Shown here in pieces: positions 21,088 through 32,729 of a stretch of 43,657 bases of DNA. Position 1 is the stretch's first letter. Each line of letters opens with the position of its first letter. The notes under the pieces are model-generated. The model saw only the letters and a list, made by a program, of their open reading frames with translations. It had not been told where the DNA came from and made no database searches. Source of the DNA: Acanthaster planci (taxonomy: Eukaryota; Echinodermata; Asteroidea; Valvatida; Acanthasteridae); assembly GCF_001949145.1 (NCBI RefSeq), contig NW_019091388.1:290896-334552 (forward strand). The letters run 5' to 3'. Both the position numbers and the translations under genes were made by a program.

Positions 21088-21711
21088 AATAGGAAAAGGT
21101 CACGTATGATTAATATGAATTATGAGTATGAATGAGAATAGGGTTAAACGTGGAGCACAAGTTGACCTTTGGTAGGGGTATAACAATGGGTGAGGGGTAA
21201 AATTACGGTACGGGTTGACCTTTACTGTATAGGGTGAATATTGGATATATGAATATGAATATTGGGTTCAAAATTTTCCGGTTAGAAGTCTGGACGTAAA
21301 CAAAGGGATTAAAGTCCTTAATCCCTACACAACAGTCCGCCGGTAACAGTGAGGCTCCAAAAGTAATTAAGAAGTAGGAATTGATAATCTCTACACAATA
21401 GACAGTTCATGCCGCCGGTAAATGCGAGGGATAATCCCTAGATAATGGACTGTATGTAGTGGCTGAGCTGTGTCGGCAGACTATTATGTTAATGATTACA
21501 CTGTGTACATTGGATGTGAGCGTTGGTCTGACTTAACCTTTGGACACTAAGGAAGAGAGGGCGCCCACATGCTAGCGGTCTTGGGTTTGACTTACTATGG
21601 CTACCGAGATTTGATCGACACGGGAAGAAGACTCTGTTGTCACTAGTTGAATTTTTGAATCCTTTGAACTAGAGTTCTTTACGTCCCGTTACCCAGTACA
21701 TGTATACGTTT
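21088..21711 (+). repeat. Left long terminal inverted repeat
   Basis: Paired with 24508-25192. It includes the block around 21540-21620, whose complement lies near 24600-24690. It lacks the ~60 bp present in the right arm. Confidence 0.85.
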
Positions 21712-21801
21712 GGCCTTTTCATTGCCGGGGGAAGTAAACGCCAAACCTATACAGTCCAATGAGATTACCAATAAGATTTTTAAACTTGATAGATTTTTAT
21801 T

Positions 21802-22120
21802 GAGCAAATTTGAACAATAAAAAGAGCATTATTTATAAAATGAAAAGAGCAATAAAAAGAACAATTTGAGCAATAAACAGAGCACTTTGAACAATAAAAA
21901 CAGCAATTTATACATTAAAAAGACTAATTTATACAATAAAAAGACCAATTGAAAAATATGAAGTTTATTTTGAACAATAAAAATAAAAGATCCGTTTGAG
22001 CAATGAAAAGATCAATTTACACCACCAAAAAATCAATTTGAACAATAAAAAGAACAATTTGAACAATGAAAAGAGTAACAAAACGAGTAAAAGAGCAATT
22101 TGAACAATAAAACAATGAGA
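21802..22120 (+). repeat. Degenerate ~21-bp minisatellite
   Basis: About 14 diverged copies of a unit close to AATTTGAACAATAAAAAGAGC, with spacing varying by a few bases. The strand is strongly purine/A-rich. It lies just inside the left long inverted repeat. Confidence 0.8.
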
Positions 22121-22352
22121 AAATAAAAAGTGAAATATGTAAATCAGAAGCAGTAAATACGTGTATATTTAGGATATATGGAACGCTTTCACTTGTTTCG
22201 TGTCATTTAAAGGTCATCCTTTGCAGAGTCAACATGAATGGTATTTATACAGCCAAACCCTATGCTCGTCACCAGTGTGACAAATGCTTCGGACGGAAGT
22301 TTAATCTATATCCATATCATTCATTAATATCCATGCTGAGGAGGAATCAGAC

Positions 22353-22696
22353 ATGAATGAAGCTGACGGAAACTTGGATTCTGTTGAGGAGGTCGATGAC
22401 GAAACCTCGAATGAAGACATTTCAGATTTGGAAGACATGCCGCCGACCAAGATTGGCTGGCAGAAGCTAGAGAAACACATAGGGTCATGAGGGATGAAAA
22501 ATATGACAAGTACGTCAACGAAGGCATGGATGAAGATCAAGGCAGGCAGAAAGCAAACAGAAAGGCCCTCTGGGCAGTCAAACAAGACGTTTTCTACAAC
22601 TATAAGGAGTTCCTGTCAAGTTACCTATATTTGAAGGAAAATGAAACCCACAAGGACATTGTGGATTATCTCATGGAAAACTTGATAAAGGCATGA
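22353..22696 (+). pseudogene. Unrecognised acidic protein fragment, split by one frameshift
   Basis: The first frame, from ATG 22353, is very acidic (EEVDDETSNEDISDLEDM) and stops at 22488-22490. The second frame starts with an ATG overlapping that stop (ATGA at 22487-22490) and continues 69 codons to 22696. The second part is helical and charged (KYVNEGMDEDQGRQKANRKA, then FLSSYLYLKENETHKDIV). The two halves fit together as an acidic linker plus a helical domain of one protein, with a one-base slip between them; alternatively the ATGA is a genuine overlap. I recognise the flavour of repeat-associated invertebrate ORFs but no named family. It is probably cargo or a dead gene of the surrounding element. 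Confidence 0.45.
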
Positions 22697-23825
22697 ACGT
22701 CAACAAAGCCTGGTAATCACCCTTGTAGTAATTATTAAAACTACTAAGATACTTTTTGTAAAAAAATCAATGATGAACAACGGGAAATAAAATGGTACCA
22801 GTACAAACCTACCAGAAACCAATATGTGAAGTCCACTGAATTTGTTTTGTGTTATACTTATCGGTATGATTATCGAATAATGATTTTCAGGTCGGATAGT
22901 GGCCGGAACTTCTGCATCATATTCCACAGCACAACGAATAAATTTACCCCTTTGCTACTGTAACCTGGAAATTTGTCCCGCTAACTTAGTACATAAGACT
23001 TTGGGAAAGTAACAAGATCTGAAGACACCTGGTTCAGGAAGACTGGGTCGCGATTTATTTGGAAGGTCAGGACAAAGTTAAAAAATGAAAAAAATAGAAA
23101 TGTGATGACAAACCAACACAGTGCCACAAGTGGATTACTCGAGTGACCAATCAGGCACAAACCTATCAATCAAAACAAAAAGAAATGACGAAAATTAAAT
23201 ATATGTACACAGTAATTCAATGTGGAAGATGTGGGATAAAATATAGTACAGGTACATATCAAATCATCTATAAAGAACAAAAGACAGGGTCTCCTCAAAA
23301 AATGAGTGTTCCAAAATAAACTGGCCATCACGCACCTAGAGCATTACCTCTGTACTGAATACATGTACATGAATACCAACTAGTACCTGAATCATACACA
23401 ATGTAAAACACTTTATAAGGTAGTCACTCAGTTTAAGGCCACATGGTCACTGACCAGACAGGGTAATAAATCCTCTTATCCTGACACACTGTCATGAATA
23501 TTCATAAGTAGCCAGCACAAGCCAGAACTGTTTATTGGTAAAGTAGACTGGCCGAGGAACTTCTGTCTTCACTAACTACATGTAAACTAACATACATGCA
23601 CCTCACACTCAGCCAATGGCTATAAACTACAGTGCAGACTGTGTGAGTCTAATCCTTTGTTTTGCACCACATGGTCTAAAGCTGAATTCCCTCACAGCTT
23701 TTACACATTAGAAATGCAATTAACTTGAAATTCTGAAATTTTAGAGGACCACTCTACATCTTAATTTAGTATCACAGTGCTAGGAATTCTAGTTAAGGAA
23801 CACTTGTAAGAGCATAGATAAATCT

Positions 23826-24185
23826 ATGGATAGTATGGAGGATCAGCTAATGGTGGGCTCTGAACATGACTTTCTTTATACAAGATTAAACAAAATCACA
23901 TTAGAATTACATTTTAGTCTGAATGACGAAGTAAAACTTCTAATGCTGCTTCCAAGACAAAACGAAGTGTGCGAAATGGAAGAAATTTACAGAAGACTAT
24001 GCCAAACTTTCATGCTCCAACCTTCCCTGCATCAGAAACTTCAAAAGAACCTTTGCCAAAATTACAAACTAACTTTGTTTGACACTAAAACTACTGACTT
24101 ACAATACAAATATCAAATTACGGCAAAACTCACCCCAGCTGCAACTGGTGACAAGAGCAGAAAAGTGCAAATGTGGGAAGGCTGA
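23826..24185 (+). CDS. Unrecognised 119-codon ORF in long-TIR element
   Basis: ATG 23826 to TGA 24183-24185. The product is hydrophilic, with charged and leucine-rich segments (DEVKLLMLLPRQNE, EEIYRRLCQTFML), no signal peptide and no membrane segment. A CAATAAAG poly(A)-like signal occurs downstream near 24466. No splice sites or family are recognised. It may be an exon or a chance frame; its length is above background for this AT content, but not decisively. Confidence 0.3.
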   Translation: MDSMEDQLMVGSEHDFLYTRLNKITLELHFSLNDEVKLLMLLPRQNEVCEMEEIYRRLCQTFMLQPSLHQKLQKNLCQNYKLTLFDTKTTDLQYKYQITAKLTPAATGDKSRKVQMWEG

Positions 24186-24507
24186 AGAGAGCTGTGAGTG
24201 GTAATGCTCGCTCTTCAGTAGCACGCACCAGTCTGAACAATTAACTGCAGGAAGCTCGATGAGCAATGCTAAACTATACGGTGATACGGGGTACCAGACA
24301 AGTTGCTGACTAAACTAAGGAAGCTTGTAAAAGAAAATGTGTCATGTAAAAAACATTCAAATCTCCCTTCCACACTACGTATTAAAAATTCCCAACTGAC
24401 GTCATGCCACCCCCAGAATTCTATTTTATTTTTATATAAGGCTGTATTTTACATTTAGGTTCCGCAATAAAGAACGACAGTAACGCTCCGCTCTAACTGA
24501 GCGGGAC

Positions 24508-25192
24508 TGAACACGTATACATGTACAGGGTAAAGGGACATAAAAAAACTCTAGTTCATAGGATTAAAAAATTCAACTAGGGACAACAGTCTTCTTCCCG
24601 TATCGATCAAATCTCGGCAGCCATAGTAAGTCAAAACCAAGACTGCTAGCATGTGGGCGCCCTCTCCTCCTTAGTGTCCAAAGGTTAAGTCAGACCAACG
24701 CTCACTTCCAACGTACACAATGTAATCATTAACATAATAGTCTGCCGACACAGCTCAGCCACTATATACAGCCATTATCTAGGTATTATCCCTCGCATTA
24801 ACCGGCGACACGAACTGTCTATTGTGTAGGAATTGTCGATTCCTACTTCCTAATTACTTTTGGAGCCTCACTGTCGACCCACGGACTGTTGTGTAGGGAT
24901 TAAGGACTTTAATTCCTTTGTTTACGTCCAGACTTCCAGCCGGGGCTATGGGTCTCTTGTGTTGGGGAAAAATTTTAAGAGTTAGGGTCAAACTGTGCCG
25001 AAAATTTTGAACCCACTATGTTCATATTCATATATCCAATATTCACCCTATACAGTAAATGTCAACCCGTACCGTACTTTTACCCCTCACACATTGTTAT
25101 ACCCCTACCAAAGGTCAACTTGTGCTCCACGTTTAACCCTATCCTCATTCATATTCATAATTCATATTTATCATATGTGACCTTTTCCTATT
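24508..25192 (-). repeat. Right long terminal inverted repeat
   Basis: Inverted partner of 21088-21711, with about 60 bp extra near 24937-25000; that insert has AAAATTTT near both ends. Just beyond the end, 25177-25210 holds a small palindrome (TGTGACCTTTT ... AAAAGGTCACA). Confidence 0.85.
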
Positions 25193-25210
25193 TCTTTAGA
25201 AAAGGTCACA

Positions 25211-25718
25211 TTGTGCTCAACAGCCCCCCACTACTCTAACATCAGTGCTGACCCCCAAAATTTCATTATTTTTAAGAGAAAGACACAATATCCAAAATCT
25301 GAGTTCCAAGTGTAACTTTTAGCAACTATATAAAATACCATTTTTATCAAGTCACATGTTATTACTTTCTGATTACTTAAGTAAAGGGAAGAATTGCTGG
25401 TGGCCGTAGGCCTACACCACAGAACTTAGGGCTAGGCCTACTGTACCTCCAAAACTTTGGGTCCGACGTCCGCCCCGCTCCGAACGTGGAAGCAGGGTGG
25501 ACTTCGGACCCCACAGTTCTGGGGTTAGGCTGGGCCTATATGGAACTTTTCCCGCTTAAATAATTACACTAAAGCCTAGACTGCTACTAACCTGACCCAA
25601 CCTTCCTGACACGGTGATTGATATAGTTGCAATTGCCTACTCCAAAGGCGTATTTTGCTTCGTTCGCCATGAACATGATGATGAGCCATTCGCCTTCTCC
25701 AAACTGACCCCTCGAAAG
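25211..25718. other. Short unique-looking stretch
   Basis: No gene or repeat is recognised between the long-TIR element and the fold-back element. A GC-richer patch at 25400-25540 has no identifiable content. Confidence 0.4.
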
Positions 25719-26564
25719 CTAGCCCCAGACTGGGGGCCAGTCTACTGGACTCCCCTCCATATCATAGCCCCACAGCGGTCCATTCAAAACGTGAAGACTC
25801 AGCGAAAATGACTTTTATGAAACCCCTTTTGCATGTATCAATATTCTGATGTACATGTATTACTTTGGGCGATTTCCACTATGTAGAAATCCGTGAAATT
25901 TTTGTTTCGATTTGGGCCATTCGTTTACTACAGCGATAACTCCCGATCGCTGACCGATGCCAAACACAGTCGGGATCTGCTCGGTCTGGGAACTAGACAG
26001 CGTTATTACGTAGATCCATAAAGCATAACATTGCAAAATAATGAACGTTGACGAATGATGAACCGAAATGCATACGATACTTGGGATCGAGTGTGAACTA
26101 GTTGCCAGACAGCTTGGCATGTCCGGAGCGCACATCATTCTCTCGTCCAATCCCCATTTCATACGATGATGACGCGCACCCTTGAAAATACCCGACGGCT
26201 GTTGTTTTCGAAACATTCATTGCATTCATGCATACACACGGCTTCATTACGAGTGATACACAGTCGTTGATAAAACAGCAGTTCGGATTACCGTCTCTAA
26301 CGCTGTCTGGTTACCAAACAAAACAGATCCCGACTGTGTTTGGCATCAAGCAGCGATCGGGAGTTAATCGCTGTAGTAAACGAATGGCCGCATGTTGGAA
26401 ATCGCCTGAAGTAATATATAAGAATATTGATGGGGTGAGTGATCCATACACGCAAAAGGGGTTTCATAGAAGGCATTTTCGCAGAGTCCCCACCTTTTGA
26501 ATTGACCGCTGTGGGGCTTAGGATACGAAGGTATACAGTAGACTGGCCCCCAGTCTGGGGCTAG
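25719..26564. mobile_element. Fold-back (long-TIR) element, about 850 bp
   Basis: Starts CTAGCCCCAGACTGGGGGCC and ends with its complement. The arms 25719-26010 and 26293-26564 are inverted copies at about 80% by eye, with blocks in the same order (CCCCACAGCGGTC, AAACCCCTTTTGC, GGCGATTTCCA, CATTCGTTTACTACAGCGAT, AAACACAGTCGGGATCTG). About 280 bp of unmatched DNA lies between. There is no transposase and no clear target duplication. The ORFs over this interval are products of the inverted repeat and are not called. Confidence 0.8.
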
Positions 26565-26844
26565 CCTAGAGCCTGAGAATGCACGTACGGACACTAAAAA
26601 TAAAAGAATTTTTATTTATTATAATTTTTGAAGAGCTCAAACTTAGGACACGTACTTCAGCATGAAGGCAAGGCGAGCATGCGTGCTAGGATCCCAGCGC
26701 GTCGCGTCAGTCATGCATACATGCATCAAACAAGATGGCGATCGATTGAGTACTGCGGACCACCTGGCTCTGTTCAACCGATGAGGGGGTATTTCTAGTC
26801 GAGGTGGATAAGAGAAGCGTTATTTGCCCAAAGTTTTCGGTTCA

Positions 26845-27530
26845 CCAATGGCATTGCTTAACAAAATGTCGGCTTATATGATAAAAACATGGCCTTGATA
26901 CAATCACGGTAATTTATCCTGTCTCTAAGTATCACTGATCACGTGTCTTTTGGGGATATATTTCAAATCATTGGTTATCTTTATCATTTTTGGATGAACC
27001 AATACAGTGTTGTGAGAATAGTTTCAGCAATGAGGAGGAAAAATAAACATATCGAATTAGTAACCGCCACATTGAGCGAGCTCCCGCGCGAGGAAGAAAC
27101 TTACCCACAATGCTCTACGCGTCGTTATCCGTGACACCATGTGACCTATTTTCTTCACTTAAATCTGTGCAAGGCCAACCTCGACTTCATGGGCTGCGTG
27201 CGCGTTCCTTCACTTGTCCCTGGTCGTGTGGAATACGAAAATAACGCTGACTGACTATTCCGGATGAATATACATAAACGTAACGTCAGTCGCGCGCATT
27301 TCAAAAGTTGTGCGCTCGCGCCCACGTATTCTCTTGCACGTCACGCACACGTAAATCTGCTTCGCTCGTAAACACACTGACTAAAGTTCTTTTTTAAATA
27401 TCCCAAATAGTAGGATATTTAAATTATACAATTCCAGGGGTAAGATCGTGCAAGGCATGGTGGGAACCAACATGGCGCGGCATGATCGTACCCATGGGAA
27501 CGAGGTTTCTAGGGAAGTTGGTCATAATTA
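26845..27530 (+). repeat. Dispersed repeat family, copy B (most complete)
   Basis: 26845-27190 matches the reverse complement of 42960-43335 (copy C). 27180-27530 matches the reverse complement of 8690-9795 (copy A). Copy B therefore appears to span both parts of one ~700-bp family whose other copies here are partial. The shared landmarks are GATAAAAACATGGCCTTG near 26880, AAATCTGTGCAAGGCCAA near 27161 and CGCGCATTTCAAAAGTTGT near 27293. It encodes no recognisable protein. Confidence 0.7.
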
Positions 27531-27545
27531 GCATACTACATGACG

Positions 27546-27625
27546 CTCTTACTGAATATCACTGAATACATATACTGAATACATATGCTGAATATGTATC
27601 ACTGAATCTTACTGAATATATATGC
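27546..27625 (+). repeat. Short tandem repeat, ACTGAATA-type
   Basis: Six or so irregular copies of a 10-16 bp unit around ACTGAATACATAT, just after copy B of the dispersed repeat. Confidence 0.7.
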
Positions 27626-27639
27626 TCTTCGACAGTTTG

Positions 27640-28311
27640 TTCAAGGCCACGACCTTTTCGTAAACTTGCCGAAGGGATCTGGAAAGAGTGTCATTTTTCA
27701 AGCGGCACCAGTTATCTTGGATATCTTAAGCGCGAAACGCAGTGATGACAGTACACCACACTCTCGCAATCGAACACAATTTCGACCAGTGCCGTTCAAG
27801 ATATTACCAGTACACCTTCGTCGTGGCTGTTCAGTTTGACGTGTATGCGCATGCAAGAACAAAAAATGGGAAACACCTGCATTCGTAAGTAGCGTTTGCG
27901 CAGTGAGTTTGTGGCAAACTTCTTCAAAAGAAAAAGAATATTTCTCAGAGAAAAGGGTTTGAATGTGAAAGTAAAAGAAATAATTGAAACAAAAATAAAA
28001 GAAAATATAGCACAAACACAAGCATCTAATTTGTTTCTTCTTTTGCTCTCCTGGTTTCTACTGAAATCTCACGTTCCATAGCATTTTGCATGTGAGTTAA
28101 TCTGGCTTCCATTTCAGTAACCGGAGAAAACCCTATTATAGGCTTTCTTCAGGCTGCTGTTGTCAAAAAGCATGTATCTTGGAACATGAAATTCCATTAT
28201 TCCCCAAAGGTCTGTAAATCAATTATACGCTATATATTTTTCTTTTCGAGTTCCTTTGTGCTTTCCACATGGCGTTAGCAACACTTATATGACAGCCACA
28301 CGAGCAAATTA
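27640..28311. other. Non-coding stretch
   Basis: No gene recognised. The opposed frames at 27698-28081 are antisense to one another, and one is an A-rich low-complexity run. Confidence 0.4.
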
Positions 28312-28722
28312 GGGTAAGTTCGATCAAGGGCCACTGGATAACTAGTGGTTGGTTCGTGACGTACCCAGTGCATGTACAGTGAAGTTGAAGTGAGAACGAC
28401 CCTGGTCAACCACTGTAAGTTCGCTAGGCCGAAAGGGGAAAAAGATGGCCGCAGGAAGGGTAAAAAAGCAAAAACAAAAGTGGAAATAGTCGTTCATTAA
28501 TGCCATAGACTACTGTTTTCCCGGTATTGTCTTATAACTGGTCCTTTCTGCACCGTGCTATTTATATTATGGCAACCGATGATGCGACCAACCTCTAGGT
28601 CTAGTCGCAAATAGTTGACAAGACTAGTCTAAGCATCGTCGACTATCATGTGTTCGATGAGATTTAGTCGAACGATGGTTAACTATGGTTGGTTTGTTAA
28701 CTAACCTTGATAGAACTTTCCC
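28312..28722. mobile_element. PIF/Harbinger-like MITE (411 bp)
   Basis: Starts GGGTAAGTTCGATCAAGG and ends with the complement of GGGAAAGTTCTATCAAGG (16 of 18 matching). It is flanked by TTA on both sides (28309-28311 and 28723-28725), the 3-bp TWA target duplication known for PIF/Harbinger elements. The interior has no ORF. Confidence 0.72.
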
Positions 28723-31700
28723 TTATACATGTATCACAAGGATAAAAGAACCATACTTGACAGAAACTGAAGCGGACACTACTTTAACAATTTTGCGGAT
28801 CAAACTTATTTAAATCAATAGCCCACTACAGACAAGTGCACAGGTGCTCCGACCCCACTCTTACATTCCTGCTCCACAATGCATCTGTCTACCCATTTTC
28901 TTGTAAACACCTCGGGTGTCTAACCACATTATACCTATATTCCGTTGCATACAATTTTGTCTCGCAAGAGAGTAGTGTGGCACTCGATGGGTCTACCCAA
29001 AACCCAATTGCATTGGTAAATTTATACCGTGCCACAGCCCACACACATACAGTACATGTTCAATGCAACATTTATTTCGCGGACTTTCAACCTGTGATAT
29101 CGACCACTACTTTGCCCCTAGCGCAGGTGATTGCATATATCCATACCACTGACAGGCTGGTGTAATTGCTTGTGCATCTAATTAATTTTGTTTTCCCCTT
29201 AGGTTATCACATCTCCTTCATGTTCATTTCCACGCAGAACTAGGGGTTTCTAGGCAAATTCAGAGGCCTCGAAACTTCTTCGTTTGTGTTAGATGGAAAA
29301 TAGGACAAGCATAATGGAACACTGTCTCCACAACAGAATGAAGATAATATATCTTACAAAAATGTTCCGGTGTGGCAATCAAGGGCTTTGTCTTTAAGAG
29401 CCTTTGTGAAAAGGGCCTTTCGTTAAGCGAATGTGATCTGTCCAAATATTGACATCACGTCTCAGTGCGCACAAGCTTAACGCCCACGAAAAGAGGAACG
29501 TTTGTCACAATCAGATGAATTGATGTAGTCCAAATGTAGTTCAATGTCTACCCTATCAATAAAAAGCACGAATCATCAAGGTCTTGCTAATATGAAGCTA
29601 TCCGTGGAGAGCACTTGGGAACGGGTTTTTGTCGGAGCTTTGCGCACTCGGTTTTCCCTGAACTAAATTGACGCATTTGCATTGCCATTATGCAATCGAC
29701 GACGCAGGGTAAACCCCAAGAGTTGTTCGTAACACACCCGGTTCGGGCAATATGAGGGTTAGGGTTAGATATACTGGTTATTTTCTGCTTGGCAAAGGAC
29801 AAAAGCATAAAACCAAGGAGAAAAAATGTTACATTTGGTGTTTAATACCCTAGGGTCTCGAAAGGGTTGAGTAGCGTATATATTTTTATTCATATTTTTT
29901 CCTGATTTCATGTGTTAGCTGGAGTTGTTTTGTTCCTCAAGAAGATTTTTTTCAGTTTGGTCTGTAAATATTGTATAATATCTCTACAAGAAGTAATTCA
30001 AGTCCCACTTGAATTTGGAAAAACCTTGACATAATCGTAAAGAGTAATTTTTTAAGTATATGTTCTCTTTTAAAATGTTTTAATTTGAACGCAGTCTGCA
30101 ATTTTGACAAAGCCTTTTCAGCCAGCAATCTCTTGTAAAACATCAAATGTGAACAACAGAGAAATTATTATTTTTACCTTTAAGGCTGTGCGCACACATT
30201 TGCTAGCTTATGACACAGTGTAAGCGGTGGGTTAAGAAAATTCCGCACGGGTGCCACAAGCTTGGCCGTAGTGGACTGGATCAAAAGTCGTTGATGGCCT
30301 GGTTTTATGTCAGTGGGGCTGGCCAACATGGCAGTGCAAGGTAGTAAGGCGTCTCCAACGTCTGGTTGAGAACCTGCAACTACTTCCAAGCAAACGATTC
30401 ATTGCTGACTAAAATAATGCTCGGCAGGGTCCTCAATAAAGGCCCTTCTTCTGTCCCTGAAAGCTCATCCCTCCACATTATAACAAATCTGAAGCCCTCA
30501 TGCTTCAGACATGTTTATATATTTTATAACTGTGCCTGAAAAAAGTGCCACTGATAGGCCTATTATAATGGCAAACGAGATTGACTTTACTCGTGCTGTT
30601 CAATAAGCATATTCTCAGTTAAAATTTTCCAGAGGGCGCTGTCGTGCAGAGCTGAGCAGAGCTGTTTATAGAGAGAGTTGCAACATGAGTGTCTCATGAG
30701 AAACCAAATTAGTGGATAACGTGTCAGGTTTACATGGACAATTGGCATACAATGTGTGCTGTCCTGTATTTCGATTTCTAAAATCTGGTACCCTGGCTGT
30801 ACAGCGCACATATAATGAACAGCCACATTGGTCGCCAAGTCTGAAGTTGGCGCTAATCTCTCTTACAGAGCTGAGATGATGAGCCATCGCAGACACAGTC
30901 TTGTTCCTAGGCTAAAGATTTCGACTCATTAGAGACCTTAAGATCCGTTACCCACCACAGTCATATAACCAGAATGAGAAGAACTCCTGTTTTCAAAAAT
31001 TTCCAAAATTGGCGGTTAGCCTAATGTTCAGAAATCTGTATTTATTTTTTCTGATTTTCATGATGTCTCACAAAAAATCTGACTTTCTGCTTGTGCATCC
31101 CTGCATACTTCTCACATATTTTGACCTCTGTGAAAAAAATGTGTAAAAGAACAAGACTAAGTAAAATAGATGCAAAGTCTTCAATGTGTGATTGTCTTGT
31201 TATTAATTAATATTTAATGTTGAGGTTTTTGAGTAACCGAAAAAAGAATGAAACTATTTTTAGCACCTTTTGGTATAAGTTTCAAGGCATGAACACAAAT
31301 TCCACCTTGCATTGTCATAACTTTTACCGTTCAAAGGTACACCAACAAATTGTGGAGATCTAGCCCTGCATTATCCATTGTTCAACCAGTCGATTCATAC
31401 GTTTTTAATGGTCAGAGGTTGCAGACGTGGCATGAACTCTTCTCTCAATGGAAACCAAAATACAGCAGTGAAAAAATGAGAACTACAAGATTAAAATGGG
31501 TACTTTCACATGTATATGATACAGTACAATTTTGTTTGTAGCGGTTACTTCAAGTAACATGATATTATTAGGGCAGGGAACTTGACTGCCGCAGAAAAGG
31601 GGAAGTTGAACTAATGAGAAATATTATAATTTGTAAAAATGTGCCTAAGTCCAGAAGTTTGAGACAAGCAGGTGCTTCAAACAATGTGTTAGAGCTTCAT

Positions 31701-32729
31701 CGGCAAACATCTACTCCATACGCTAACAAGAGTAACCGGGTAACACTGGGGGGAAAAATTTCTACATAGTGGAATCAAGTATCGATAACAAGATTATTTT
31801 TCTCTTGAAGATCAGCGACAGAACGTCTCCTGGTAAATATCTCAAATTCATATCAGTTGGAACAGGATAATATATGGACATACACTTCTCCATCCTCCCA
31901 ACCTACGTTTGGACACTAATCTGACTAATGAGCCCTTCCCTCGTTCACACCTTCTCCCATTTCAAGCAAACAGATACGTGACTTGAGCACTATCGGCGAA
32001 CCAGGAGACATTTAAGATTAGGCTTTGTACAGCATAATTTGTGCATGTGAGGCACAAACTACTGATCCTCACTGGTGCTCTAACCTCTACAACATGCCAG
32101 CAAAGCCATTGTTCCCAATGTGAGGCTCAGCTCGTACAGTCCCTTGCAATGGAACAAGATGTCGTGCGCAAGTGCTTGAAATATTTGACTTGTGATGTGT
32201 CCTCTCCGCTGCCATCTGCTGACAAACAAGCAACTGCTGCATGAGTAGTTGTCTTGACGTTTTACTCGCGTGCCCAATTAGTGCCGTGTGTCCCACCGTA
32301 CCGAATGAGTCTGCGAGAATGCATTGTTAGGTTACCAGCCGGCCGTTAAACCTGCTCTACAATACAAACACGATCCCGCATAAGCCTATCGGAGCATCAA
32401 AGAAACGGACTCTGTCATCTCAAAATCGCTGCGGTCACTCCTGAGCAATTCTACACTCTCCGTTGATGTGAGGAATTTCCTTCCATTCTGATCCTCAATG
32501 CAGAAGGAGCAACAGCTTGAAAACTACATCCCTGAAGCTCAGTGCATACAGGAAGCGGTGCTGGCGCTTATTCTTACTAGCACTTGTCATGAAATACTCA
32601 AACTTTGAGTCTGTATAAGTCGCTTGTCGTTCTAGCCGCCTTGCTAACAAGGTGCATCATTTTTGACATTTTTCTCAGGTTTGCTTTTCAACTTGCTCCC
32701 AGAAAGTGTTGAATTCCAGGTGGAGCAAC
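28723..32729. other. Long non-coding stretch before the GPCR exon
   Basis: No supported gene. Two TTAGGG units near 29756-29768 are too few to be called an interstitial telomere. The 63-codon frame at 31350-31541 is noted separately. The last few hundred bases may include upstream exon or promoter sequence of the GPCR, but nothing specific is visible. Confidence 0.4.
31350..31541 (+). other. 63-codon open frame of uncertain status
   Basis: Reads SPALSIVQPVDSYVF, then LQTWHELFSQWKPKYS and TRLKWVLSHVYDTVQFCL. The amino-acid composition is protein-like, with well spaced Trp and aromatic residues, unlike most chance frames here. There is no consensus splice site at either edge and no family I can name. 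It could be an exon or a retro-element scrap. Confidence 0.25.

Larger units (their letters stand above)
21088..25192. mobile_element. 4.1-kb element with long (0.6-0.7 kb) terminal inverted repeats
   Basis: The left arm (about 21088-21711) matches the reverse complement of the right arm (about 24508-25192) at roughly 90% by eye, ending AATAGGAAAAGGTCAC outermost and GTACATGTATACGT innermost. The right arm carries about 60 extra bp near 24937-25000. The 2.8-kb interior holds a minisatellite (21802-22120), a short acidic-protein frame pair (22353-22696) and a 119-codon frame (23826-24185). No transposase motif is recognised, so the class is unknown; it may be non-autonomous. No target duplication could be decided. 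Confidence 0.8.

Noticed and set aside
22301-22585. Minus-strand 94-codon Ser/Phe-rich frame
   Set aside because: Antisense shadow of the acidic frame at 22353-22696.
25860-26594. Frames within the fold-back element as genes
   Set aside because: They mirror each other because the arms are inverted copies; no protein motif is present.
29750-29770. Interstitial telomeric repeat
   Set aside because: Only two TTAGGG units occur, which is within chance expectation.
30625-30640. Additional CTCF sites at AGAGGGCGC motifs (also 8146, 21565, 24655)
   Set aside because: They share only the AGAGGGCGC half; the upstream CCA-S-N part is absent or mis-spaced.
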